Positions 8,531-16,986 of a DNA stretch of 51,496 nt are shown one piece after another (position 1 is the first letter of the stretch; the number at the start of each line of letters is the position of its first letter). The translations under genes were made by a program, and so were the position numbers. The notes beneath the pieces are model-generated. The model ran no database searches. It was given only the letters and a program-made list of their open reading frames with translations, and was not told where the DNA came from. The DNA comes from Ruminococcus sp. (GTDB lineage: Bacteria; Bacillota; Clostridia; Oscillospirales; Ruminococcaceae). Location: NCBI GenBank assembly GCA_015066845.1, contig SVNO01000006.1:1-51496 (forward strand), read 5' to 3'.

Positions 8531-11281
8531 TTACTGGAAGGATACCAGACCGATGGTATATTGCAGAATGAGCAGTGTGTCCGCATTGGTCGGTACACCG
8601 TCATTATCCACATCCGCATTCTTTGCTGCCTGCTGAGAAATCGGTTCGCCTGCAAGCAGGTGGCGGTTGAGCATGAGGACATCGACAATATCCACGTTTC
8701 CGCTGCAGTCTACGTCACCGCGCAGAACAGTCTGTACCGGAGCGGTGGTGATGGTTGTCTGCATGGGTGCAGTGGTCGTAATTGTGGTGGTCTGTGTCGG
8801 CTGTGTGGTAGTTGTGGTCGTGGTGGTCTGTGTGGTCGGCTGTGTCGTGCTGGTGACTGTGGTCTGTGCGGGCTGACTTCCGACAGCTTCAAGGATCCAT
8901 CTCTGGTTTGCGCCGCCGTTGATTGCCCACTGCTGGATATTTGCGCCGTTTTCCGTGCTCTTGGCATTGACCTCGATACAGGATGCATCGCCTGTGATCT
9001 TGGTAGCGATGATGTAAGAGCCATCATCCTGCTTGATGAACTTGAACTGCTGGTTGTCACCGCCCTTGTCGGTGTAGATTTCGATATTTGTACCGTCTTC
9101 CGTTTTCTTTGCGGAAACGTCAAGTGCATAGGTGTTACCGTCACCCACCTGAGAAATCAGCGTATAATAGCCGTTTCCAGCGGATACTGCCTTCCAGCTT
9201 GCTGCATTGCCCGTACCATTTGCCTGCTCTACATTGGTACTGTTAGCTGCAGTACCATCCGCTACATGGAGATACAGACCGCTGTTGACGTTCTTCAGCA
9301 TGTATACTGCGCCATCCTGAAGCTCGGAGGGGTTTACAGGAGTCTGTGTTGTGGTAGAAGTGGTTACCGATGTTGCGGGAGTCTGTGTAGGAGCAGTCGA
9401 TTCTGTGGTCTGTACCGGCTGGGATGGCTGACTGGAAAAGCCATTGATTTTCACTGCCGGTCTTTCGGGGAGGGATTCATCAGAACCAAGGTAGAAGCTC
9501 GGATGTGCTGGCTGGTTATAGCAGTTCTGCTCGCCTGCAGCCTGTGTACGATACTGTACATCGTGCATCAGGGTGGTCAGGCGGATGTCGGTCGTGTAGG
9601 TTGTTGCGTATACACGCAGGTACTTGTTATCGCTGGAACGAAGAATCAGCTCTTCACGCCAGTCGCCGAAAATATCAGCTGCAAGACCGGGGTTATTCTT
9701 AGAGCCGTTATTTGCGCTGCAGCCATCCGCTGTCAGCAAACGGTTGATCTTATTTGCGCTGACATACTTGTCGATCTTTGTACCATCGAGGATCTCTCTT
9801 TCGAGGTCGCCGTCCCAGTAAATCATGAAGTTCTGGGCGGGCTTATTGGAGGCAATGGTCTTGCCGCTGCCGTTGAAGATGTCATTGCCGGTTGCACCCC
9901 AGAATTCTGCACCGGGATTGCTTGCGAGGATATTGCCGCAGCATGCACGGCCTGTATCCTTGGAATGGTTCTTATGGAAAATATTCTTGCCGGTTGCTGC
10001 ATCAATGAGGGATACGCCATACGGTTCATTTTCATGGCACATCCACAGCTCCAGACCCTTACGGTCGGGGAGGAAATCGCCCAGATGCATTGCATCGCCG
10101 TGTCCCTGATTGTTGCACCAGAGCAGTGTACCGTCATCATCGAGTGTCGTTGAACCGAAGCAAAGCTCCTGCTTGCCGTCACCATCCACATCGGCAGCCA
10201 TACAGTTGTGGTTGCCGTTGTGGTAGCCCTTCTTCGGATCCTTTCCGGAATTGTATACCCAACGTTCCACCAGCTTATCATTCACCACATCATAGGCAAC
10301 TGCGGTCAGCTGTGTATAGTAGCCTCTGCCGGATACAGCCGAGGGCTTTACACCATCCAGATACACAACCGCACCATTGAAACGATCCACACGGTTGCCG
10401 TAATTGTCGCCCCAATCGCTTGCCTTACCTCTCGGAACACCATAATCCACTGTATCGAGTGCCTTACCGGTCGCGCCGTCGAACAGTGTGTAGTACTCCG
10501 GACCGGAAAGGATGTAACCCTTGTTGTTGCGGTAATCCTTGCTCTTGTCGCCGATGACCTTGCCCGTACCATCCACTGTGCCATCTGCGGTCTTGCAGGT
10601 CATTTCTGCCTTACCGTCGCAGTCAAAGTCCGCAACGAGGAACTGTGTATAATGTGCGCCTGCGCGGATGTTCTTACCGAGGTCAATTCTCCACAGCTGC
10701 TTGCCCTCAAGGGTGTAGCAGTCGATGTATACATTGCCGGTGTAACCCTCCTGCGAGTTATCCTTCTGGTTGGAAGGATCCCACTTGACGAAGATCTCAT
10801 ACTGACCGTCACCATCAACGTCACCGACGGAACAGTCATTCGGAGAGTAGGTGCATCCGCTGCCGGTCGGAACCTTCATCGGAATGTCGATATAGCTTTT
10901 GCCGCTGATAATCTTGCAGTCCTCAGAGGAAACTACCTTGCCGCCTGCTACGGTTTCCACGGTATATTTCGCACTGCTGCTGCCGCCCTTGTCCAGATAG
11001 CAGGTTGCCTTGCCAGCATCGCTTGTGTAAATCAAAGTACCGTTGCGATAGAGCTTGTACACAGCATTGTCTGCGTCATTGGCATTGAATCGCCAGCTGA
11101 CCAGCATTCCATTGCCGGTGTTCACAGCACTGATACCTCTGTCGAGGTATTCCACGATGTTTTTGCCCGTACCATACGCAGCATCGGACTTTACGGGGGT
11201 TACAACTGTCGGAAGCATTCCGAAACATACCGCAGCTGCGGCTGCCATAGCGGCAAATTTTTTTGTTTGTTTTCTCATCAT
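8531..11281 (-). CDS. Secreted dockerin rhamnogalacturonan lyase, PL11
   Basis: This 916-aa secreted lyase is predicted to cleave the rhamnogalacturonan I backbone by beta-elimination. It has a signal peptide (1-35), a PL11 (YesW/YesX-type) beta-propeller catalytic domain over about 38-620 with Asp-rich calcium-site repeats (GDVDGDGQYE, ADFDCDGKAE, ADVDGDGKQE), a ricin-type CBM13 (about 655-795), Thr/Gln linkers, and a C-terminal dockerin (GDVDCSGNVD, ADVDNDGVPT). ATGs at 11281 and 11278 share the aggaga site, and 11278 has the better spacing. Its CBM13 is strikingly similar to that of the downstream CE12 protein. The divergent AraC gene at 11508 probably controls the PL11-CE12 operon. Confidence 0.92.
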   Translation of the reverse strand: MMRKQTKKFAAMAAAAAVCFGMLPTVVTPVKSDAAYGTGKNIVEYLDRGISAVNTGNGMLVSWRFNANDADNAVYKLYRNGTLIYTSDAGKATCYLDKGGSSSAKYTVETVAGGKVVSSEDCKIISGKSYIDIPMKVPTGSGCTYSPNDCSVGDVDGDGQYEIFVKWDPSNQKDNSQEGYTGNVYIDCYTLEGKQLWRIDLGKNIRAGAHYTQFLVADFDCDGKAEMTCKTADGTVDGTGKVIGDKSKDYRNNKGYILSGPEYYTLFDGATGKALDTVDYGVPRGKASDWGDNYGNRVDRFNGAVVYLDGVKPSAVSGRGYYTQLTAVAYDVVNDKLVERWVYNSGKDPKKGYHNGNHNCMAADVDGDGKQELCFGSTTLDDDGTLLWCNNQGHGDAMHLGDFLPDRKGLELWMCHENEPYGVSLIDAATGKNIFHKNHSKDTGRACCGNILASNPGAEFWGATGNDIFNGSGKTIASNKPAQNFMIYWDGDLEREILDGTKIDKYVSANKINRLLTADGCSANNGSKNNPGLAADIFGDWREELILRSSDNKYLRVYATTYTTDIRLTTLMHDVQYRTQAAGEQNCYNQPAHPSFYLGSDESLPERPAVKINGFSSQPSQPVQTTESTAPTQTPATSVTTSTTTQTPVNPSELQDGAVYMLKNVNSGLYLHVADGTAANSTNVEQANGTGNAASWKAVSAGNGYYTLISQVGDGNTYALDVSAKKTEDGTNIEIYTDKGGDNQQFKFIKQDDGSYIIATKITGDASCIEVNAKSTENGANIQQWAINGGANQRWILEAVGSQPAQTTVTSTTQPTTQTTTTTTTTQPTQTTTITTTAPMQTTITTAPVQTVLRGDVDCSGNVDIVDVLMLNRHLLAGEPISQQAAKNADVDNDGVPTNADTLLILQYTIGLVSFQ

Positions 11282-11355
11282 ACATTCTCCTTTTCAGATT
11301 TCTGACTCAGCTTGTTTGATTTTTCACTTTTTATTCACGTCCAGTTCATGATTTC

Positions 11356-11433
11356 ATTATAGCACAGGAAAAACGGTTTGGGAATGATGAATTCCATCAT
11401 AAGCTTGACATTTTCTCTCATATTTGGTATACT
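11356..11433. promoter_or_regulatory. Divergent promoters and candidate operator, PL11 versus AraC
   Basis: Plus strand: TTGACA (11405-11410), 17 bp, TATACT (11428-11433) for the AraC gene. Minus strand: TATAAT (11361-11356) for PL11 with only a weak -35, as expected for an activator-dependent promoter. Between them, atgatg (11384-11389) and catcat (11395-11400) form an inverted repeat that could bind the regulator. The operator role is inference. Confidence 0.65.
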
Positions 11434-11507
11434 ATATATACAAGAAGTGTAAATGGTGGGATTTATGGGACATACCGCACAAACGCAGTCAAGGGAAGGA
11501 GTCAGCA

Positions 11508-12293
11508 ATGCATATCTACATGCTTGGATGGAACTGGAAACATCCCGATACGTTTGCCATTGAACGTCCCAACGGGCATTTTGGAATGCAGCTCATTCTG
11601 GTACGTTCCAAGGGGCGTGTGAAGATGGATGACAAGGAATATCGAGTCAACAAAAACACAGTCTTCCTTGTGGAAAGCTGTCTGCCGCACTGTTTGTATG
11701 CGGATGGCGAAGAATATGCGGACGATTGGATTCGGTTCAGCATTGACCATGAGGTGGACGGTGATTTCATGGATTCGCTGCAATTGGAATTCAACGTTCC
11801 GATCGTTTTGCAGGATGATGCGATTTCGCAGATGATTGCCGCCGGTGTGGAAATCTTCAAATCGGATGCGGCACAAAAGAATGAAACACTCAACTACCTG
11901 ATGCGCGCGATTCTGCGGCACATCAGCGAATACGTCCGGCAGCCGGACAAGCGCGACCAGAATTACTACACGGAAGCACTTGACAGAATCAAGCGCGAGA
12001 TTTACGATGACCCTGCGCATGACTGGAAGATTCCGGAGATTGCGGAGAATCTGAGCATTTCCGTTTCCCATTTTCAGCGGTTGTACAAAAAGCGGTTCGG
12101 GGTATCGTGCATGAACGACGTATTCATCAGCCGGATGAACTATGCCAAAAAGCTCCTGCTGGAAACGGATTATTCTGCCAAAGAGATTGCGTATATGTGC
12201 GGCTATCAGAATTACGAGAATTTTTCGCGTACATTTGTGAAGTACGGGTGTATTTCGCCGGTGCAGTACCGGAGTAAGTATAAGGAGAAATAA
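11508..12293 (+). CDS. AraC family transcriptional regulator with cupin-like N-terminus
   Basis: This 261-aa regulator has an N-terminal beta-rich sensor of the AraC-binding cupin type (about 1-140, with HFGMQLILVRSKGRVKMDD and VFLVESCLPH) and a C-terminal AraC double HTH (about 160-258, with IPEIAENLSISVSHFQRLYK and IAYMCGYQNYENFSRTFVKY). The ORF extends upstream to 11424, but gggaagga before 11508 and the promoter at 11405-11433 favour the shorter form. It is divergent from the PL11-CE12 operon, so it likely senses a pectin fragment and activates that operon. A terminator follows immediately. Confidence 0.88.
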   Translation: MHIYMLGWNWKHPDTFAIERPNGHFGMQLILVRSKGRVKMDDKEYRVNKNTVFLVESCLPHCLYADGEEYADDWIRFSIDHEVDGDFMDSLQLEFNVPIVLQDDAISQMIAAGVEIFKSDAAQKNETLNYLMRAILRHISEYVRQPDKRDQNYYTEALDRIKREIYDDPAHDWKIPEIAENLSISVSHFQRLYKKRFGVSCMNDVFISRMNYAKKLLLETDYSAKEIAYMCGYQNYENFSRTFVKYGCISPVQYRSKYKEK

Positions 12294-12295
12294 GA

Positions 12296-12330
12296 AAGCA
12301 GCACTGGGATCTCCAGTGCTGCTTCTTTTT
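12296..12330. terminator. Rho-independent terminator between AraC and GH18 genes
   Basis: A 12-bp stem (aagcagcactgg, 12296-12307, with ccagtgctgctt, 12313-12324) is followed by cttttt. It lies between convergent genes and can serve both. Confidence 0.85.
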
Positions 12331-13834
12331 ATGCACTCAACAACATTTTCTTCATCCATGCAAGGTCAAACGCGTCAATGCGTCCATCCTGACAAAGCTC
12401 CGCTGCGGATGGTACGGTCAGCGTTCCGGCACGAAGCAGGTATTTTTGCAGCATGATGACATCCATCACATTGCATACCCCGTCCGCATTCACATCCCCT
12501 GCAGCAAGCGGCGTTGTCAGCTCGTCACGAATCACCGCAAGAAGGGAGTACTCCCCTCTCGCATCCTGTGACAGCTCCCAAATCATAATACCGCCGTGTT
12601 CCTTGCCCAATGCGCATTTTTCACGCATGGTCGGCGCGCCGTTGTAGGCAATGCCGTTGGTGAAATCCGCAGTGTAATTCTCCGGATTCTCCGCAATCAG
12701 ATCGGAAAAGGGAACGTAAGAATTCCAGTCCAGTGCGCCATCTGCCGTGTAACCTCTGCCATAAAAGGGTACGCCAAGCACCAGCTTGTCCTTGGGAATT
12801 TTCTTGGTTTCGTGGAAAAACTCCAAGGAACTGAGCGCGAAATCCATGCCGGCATGGGTGGTCTTGCTGCTGTCGTTGTCATATGCCATGACGTTGACAA
12901 AATCAAATTTCGCATAGGTTTCCGGTGTGACATGTACCGCAACCCACTGCGCCGTGGCAGTGGTCAGCTCGTAGCCGTTTGCATCGCACAGAACACGCAG
13001 CGCGTCCACCCAGTCGCCGTAATAGTTCCAGATGGCATGGGATGAACCAAGCTCTATGTCAAGGTCGATGCCGTCAAGGTCATATTTCTGGCAATAGGCA
13101 ATGATTTTTTCATTGAACTGCGCCATTTCCTCCGGCGTGTCAATCAAGGGAAGATAATTGTCACAGCCACCGCCGCCGCCAAGTGCTGCCAGTACACGGA
13201 CATCGGCATTGTGCGCACGGCTGACAATGTTCTGCATTTCGCTGTCCGGAATATTGCAGGAAAGATTGCCCTGTGTATCGGGCATACAGAATGCAATGTT
13301 CATGTGCGTCAGCGCGGTGAAATCCAGATTGCGGTAAGCATGGTACGACCAGTCCGGCAAATACCCGACAACACGGGAATCATGCGTTACCGGCTCGGAA
13401 ACCGGCGGTTCTTCAATGACTGCATCCGTGAGCAGTGTGATGGAGCGCACGGTGATAGAGGAATTGCCTGCCATGACGGAAACATAATCCAGCAGGGAAA
13501 AATCCGTACCGAATGCGTCCGCCATTGCAGCGTAGGAATAGTACCGGACATCGCCCTCCACGCTGTCGGGGAGCAGTTGTGCCCATGCCTCACCGCCGCT
13601 TGTCGAGGTCAGGGCGAGATAGGGATGCTCCTGCGCGTCACAGTCCACCGCAACCGTGCAGCCCTCGGTGTACAGGGTGTCATCATATACGGGAATGGTC
13701 AGGGGGCATTCCCATGCCGCTGCGGTAATTTCCCCCTCGTACAGTGCAATGCGCGTTTGCTGCGCAGATACGGGAAGTACGGACATGAGAATTGCACCGG
13801 CAAGCATGGTGCAAAAACTACGGACAACTTTCAT
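12329..13834 (-). CDS. Secreted dockerin GH18 glycoside hydrolase (chitinase/ENGase-like)
   Basis: This 501-aa secreted protein has a signal peptide (1-25), a beta-rich N-terminal module (about 26-135), a GH18 barrel (about 145-430) and a C-terminal dockerin (GDVNADGVCN and CQDGRIDAFD). The GH18 active-site motif DGIDLDIE is intact with its catalytic Glu. VVGYLPDWSYHAY and the terminal IMIWELSQD are further family marks. The start was set at the ATG before MKVVRSFC, which has a ggaggttt site. It lies 112 bp behind the last gene of the large minus-strand operon with no clear terminator between, so some read-through is possible. It could act on chitin or on N-glycans. Confidence 0.87.
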   Translation of the reverse strand: MKVVRSFCTMLAGAILMSVLPVSAQQTRIALYEGEITAAAWECPLTIPVYDDTLYTEGCTVAVDCDAQEHPYLALTSTSGGEAWAQLLPDSVEGDVRYYSYAAMADAFGTDFSLLDYVSVMAGNSSITVRSITLLTDAVIEEPPVSEPVTHDSRVVGYLPDWSYHAYRNLDFTALTHMNIAFCMPDTQGNLSCNIPDSEMQNIVSRAHNADVRVLAALGGGGGCDNYLPLIDTPEEMAQFNEKIIAYCQKYDLDGIDLDIELGSSHAIWNYYGDWVDALRVLCDANGYELTTATAQWVAVHVTPETYAKFDFVNVMAYDNDSSKTTHAGMDFALSSLEFFHETKKIPKDKLVLGVPFYGRGYTADGALDWNSYVPFSDLIAENPENYTADFTNGIAYNGAPTMREKCALGKEHGGIMIWELSQDARGEYSLLAVIRDELTTPLAAGDVNADGVCNVMDVIMLQKYLLRAGTLTVPSAAELCQDGRIDAFDLAWMKKMLLSA

Positions 13835-13946
13835 AGAACAAACCTCCTTCACAAAATCCTCTCCCGTTTGTGCAAGCATCAGGACGGAAAAGACTTCATC
13901 GTTTTTCTTGACGGACTGACACATGTTTTCCGCAGCCGCCTGCGGT

Positions 13947-15077
13947 TTATTTTCCGAACAGATTCTTGAATAACCCCTTTTTCTTCGGTTCTTCCTGCTT
14001 CGGTGCAGGCGAAGGCGCGGAGGGGCGCGGTCTGGGCAGGTCGGCATTCTGGGCAGGTTTCGGGCCGGCTTCGGATTCACCAAAATATGCGTCCATTTTC
14101 TGACGCTCCTTTTCTTTTTTGGCAAGGAGCTTGCTCTGACTTTCGGAAACATATTTCTTGAAATTCATCATTTCATGGTAAATCGTCGCAAAATCGAGGA
14201 ATCCGCTGTCAAGCTGTTCACAGCTCTGCTTGCTGAGAAGCCGCGCGTAATGCTGGTTGTCAAAGGAAATTTCAAAATACCACACGCGGTCGCAGAGATA
14301 ATTCTGGAGTTTTTCCTTGGCTTCTGCCTTGTATTTTTTCTGTTCCTCCAGATTGTAGTGATTGCTTGCACTGTACACATCCGGAAATTTCTTCTTGGCT
14401 GCCATGCACAGCATCAGGTCGGAAAATCCGTAGAAATCCTGCGCAAGCCGCTGAAGATGGGGCTGGCAATGTTCTCTCTGGATGCGGATAAGGCGCACAT
14501 CCTCCTCCGTTTCAAAGGCAATGGCAGTATCTGCCACCGGAAGCGGCGGAAAGAGCAGGGGCAGAAGATTCTGGGGAACGCGCGTCATGGCAAAGCTGAA
14601 CGGCATTTCGGAATTGAGCATGGCATCGGTCATCTGTGCAAGCCGCTGCGATTCCTCGCGCGTGGCAATGCGCACGGAACCTGCAAGGCTGTCAATCTCG
14701 GAAAGCATCAGGGTTGCCACTTCCCGTTTGGGCAGACCACCGGCGCATAGGTACAGAAGCTGTACACGGCAAAGCCGCCATGCGGTGCGCAAGAATTCCT
14801 GCGGCACGAGAAAACCGCGCAATACCGGATGATAATCCGGTGCTTTGGATTCTGCGCGGAGCATTGCCATACCCTCCGGCAGACAACAGCAGAACAGACT
14901 GCCGTCAATGCTTTGTGCAATTCGTTCGGGGCGGCTGGATTTCAGCACTTTCTGGTTGAGCGCGTCACGCAGGGATTGCAGCATCCGGACGCTGGGCATC
15001 TCCAGCAGCTCCGCGCTTTTGGGAGCGCGTGAGAATTCCAGTGCATACAGGGTGATGGAAAACGCTTTATACTGCAT
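13947..15077 (-). CDS. Unrecognised protein, last gene of the chaperone-GTPase operon
   Basis: I do not recognise this 376-aa protein. The body (1-300) is a soluble-looking mixture of helices and strands with no membrane segment. Residues about 250-325 are charged and helical, containing a run of Lys/Glu. The tail (325-376) is Pro-rich and ends in a basic-hydrophobic segment, KKKGLFKNLFGK, which could bind membranes or a partner surface. It starts 2 bp after the 340-aa gene, so the two are surely co-translated. It closes the operon. Confidence 0.75.
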   Translation of the reverse strand: MQYKAFSITLYALEFSRAPKSAELLEMPSVRMLQSLRDALNQKVLKSSRPERIAQSIDGSLFCCCLPEGMAMLRAESKAPDYHPVLRGFLVPQEFLRTAWRLCRVQLLYLCAGGLPKREVATLMLSEIDSLAGSVRIATREESQRLAQMTDAMLNSEMPFSFAMTRVPQNLLPLLFPPLPVADTAIAFETEEDVRLIRIQREHCQPHLQRLAQDFYGFSDLMLCMAAKKKFPDVYSASNHYNLEEQKKYKAEAKEKLQNYLCDRVWYFEISFDNQHYARLLSKQSCEQLDSGFLDFATIYHEMMNFKKYVSESQSKLLAKKEKERQKMDAYFGESEAGPKPAQNADLPRPRPSAPSPAPKQEEPKKKGLFKNLFGK

Positions 15078-15079
15078 AA

Positions 15080-16102
15080 TTACACCTCTCTCCGGAAGAT
15101 ATAGTACTGCGTCGGGTCCTGTTTATTGGTGCTGACTTCCATTTCCAGATGCACCGCAAAATCACGCAGAACCTCTGCTTCTGCACAGAGCCGCTGCATT
15201 TTCACGCCATGCTCCGTGCTGAAAAACTCTGCCGCTGTCCGGATGAAATCCTGTTTTTCTCCCGTCAGCTGCAAATCACGCACACGCCAGCAGCGTTCCT
15301 CCTCGCCGCGTCCGTGATGTACGGGGCAGTACTGGAGGCTGCACTGGTGGAATTCCCTGTGGATGGGGCGTTCCTGAATATAATTCACCCGCTGCATCGC
15401 ATCGGGGAATTCCTCTGCCGCTGCGCCGTGCAGTGTGGAAAAGACGCTGCGAATGCCGTAATGTGCACCGATTTCCGCATTGAAATACTCTGCCAGCGGC
15501 CCAAATAAAAACTGGAACGGGAATGAGGACTGGTTCACAGCATTGTTCAGGGCAATGAAGCTGCTTCGTGTATTGTCATCGGGCAGCAGGGCAAGCAGAT
15601 GTTCAGGAGGACGAACATCGAGCAGGGGGTTGTAGATGATTTCCTCCGGCAGCATGATGCTCGTTGCGATTCTGCCATGGCGCAGTCTGCCGTACAGGGA
15701 GGTACGATCCTTCTGCATCCAGAGCAGGAGTGAGGGAAGCAATGCAAAAAAACGGTCGCGCTGGTCATAGGGACAGCACCATCCCTCCATTGACCAGACA
15801 TCGAAATTTCGGGCTTCTTTCAGCCATGTGCCCGGCTGGTCGCCCTCCACGCGCGTACAGCGCAGCAGTGCGCAGCAATAAGGCGGCGGCATACAGATGA
15901 ACATATAGGTATCCGCCCACGGATTGTCATTATTGGCAAACGCCTGCGGCAGATGGTCGTGCTGGTCGCCGTTCATCCACAGCTCATTGAAGCGGTCCAT
16001 CGCTACGAGCATATCCTCCGTCCAGTAGGCAGGTGCAGCGAACTGCTGATAGCCTGCTAAACGTTCCACGCCTCTGCCGTATACCATAAGGTCAAGTTTC
16101 AT
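15080..16102 (-). CDS. Unrecognised GTPase-neighbour protein (340 aa)
   Basis: This is a soluble protein of unknown function, rich in aromatic residues and His/Cys (for example CMPPPYCCALLRC near 70-82, and CSLQYCPVHHGRG near 255-267). The opening, with a YGRG element followed by an AGYQQFAAP segment, faintly recalls the N-terminal domains of GTPase-associated proteins described near TRAFAC-type GTPases in predicted conflict systems. That resemblance is weak and inferential. It is 4 bp behind the 292-aa gene and 2 bp ahead of the 376-aa gene. No catalytic motif can be named with confidence. Confidence 0.72.
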   Translation of the reverse strand: MKLDLMVYGRGVERLAGYQQFAAPAYWTEDMLVAMDRFNELWMNGDQHDHLPQAFANNDNPWADTYMFICMPPPYCCALLRCTRVEGDQPGTWLKEARNFDVWSMEGWCCPYDQRDRFFALLPSLLLWMQKDRTSLYGRLRHGRIATSIMLPEEIIYNPLLDVRPPEHLLALLPDDNTRSSFIALNNAVNQSSFPFQFLFGPLAEYFNAEIGAHYGIRSVFSTLHGAAAEEFPDAMQRVNYIQERPIHREFHQCSLQYCPVHHGRGEEERCWRVRDLQLTGEKQDFIRTAAEFFSTEHGVKMQRLCAEAEVLRDFAVHLEMEVSTNKQDPTQYYIFRREV

Positions 16103-16106
16103 AGGT

Positions 16107-16985
16107 TCACTCCTTTGTCATATCGCCCGTTCCGGCAAGCGGATCGCCCTCTGTCAGGGCTTTGAGCTGCTGTGCCGCATACAGGCTGCGGACTGCGATT
16201 GTGTAGTTGTGCCGTGCAATGTCCAGCTCCAGCATTCTCCGGACGGAATCCGCCTGATATTTGCTGCGCAGACGGCGGATGGTATCCGTACTGTTCTCCA
16301 GAAGCCGCTGCATTGCATGGATCTTTGCAGCTGCGGCTGTTCTCATTGTTTCCCAGAACAGGGAATCTATACCATACGGGTAGGGATTATCTGCATCGCG
16401 CTGCACACCGCCGAGGTAGCCGTAGGGATTGTACCAGCTGAAGGCAAAATTGACATTCTCCTCACAGAGCAGCACATCCGGATAATTCGTTTTGACATAT
16501 TCGCGCAGGGATTCTCCGGCATCCGGCTCCGTTTCACGCTGCACTGCAACCACAACGCCGGCGCTGCTAAGCGGTAAAAGGGTGGATTCACGGGGGGTTG
16601 TCTTTTCATTGACCAGCGAAATCAGGGCATCATATTGTTCCGGCGCATTGCCGCCATTGCAATAGAAATTCACTCTGCCGCAGAACTGTCCCTCACACTC
16701 CAGCGTCAGGGAAAGGGTATCGGGGATCTCCATGGGATTTTCCAGTGCACGGAGCAGCGAATAGGACGAGGCATTGTGCGTACCGCGCAGGACGGCACTG
16801 ATATTTTCCGCACCCTGTACAATTTCCTCGCCGCGGTCGCGGATGCTGACGAGCACTTCCCTGTCAAAGCGGCGCACGGTACTCTGTACAATGCAGGTGA
16901 CAATGGTGCTCAGGAGGACGCGTTCCTCTGCCGGTTCATGCGCGGAAACGACAATTTCAATATCCTTTTCAGGCTGCATCTGCAT
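16107..16985 (-). CDS. Unrecognised protein following the GTPase (292 aa)
   Basis: The start at 16985 lies one base after the GTPase stop, with a ggagga site inside the upstream gene. The N-terminal half (30-180) alternates strands and helices and includes VLVSIRDRGEEIV. The C-terminal quarter (about 215-290) is helical and may form coiled coil. There is no signal peptide and no membrane segment. I recognise no family. The immediate translational coupling to the GTPase suggests a direct partner, effector or regulator of it. Confidence 0.72.
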   Translation of the reverse strand: MQMQPEKDIEIVVSAHEPAEERVLLSTIVTCIVQSTVRRFDREVLVSIRDRGEEIVQGAENISAVLRGTHNASSYSLLRALENPMEIPDTLSLTLECEGQFCGRVNFYCNGGNAPEQYDALISLVNEKTTPRESTLLPLSSAGVVVAVQRETEPDAGESLREYVKTNYPDVLLCEENVNFAFSWYNPYGYLGGVQRDADNPYPYGIDSLFWETMRTAAAAKIHAMQRLLENSTDTIRRLRSKYQADSVRRMLELDIARHNYTIAVRSLYAAQQLKALTEGDPLAGTGDMTKE

Positions 16986-16986
16986 C

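Noticed and set aside
8339..10153. 604-codon open frame on the plus strand
   Set aside because: It lies antisense to the CE12 and PL11 genes, lacks a ribosome site and is Cys/Ile-rich nonsense; the codon bias of the true genes keeps it open.
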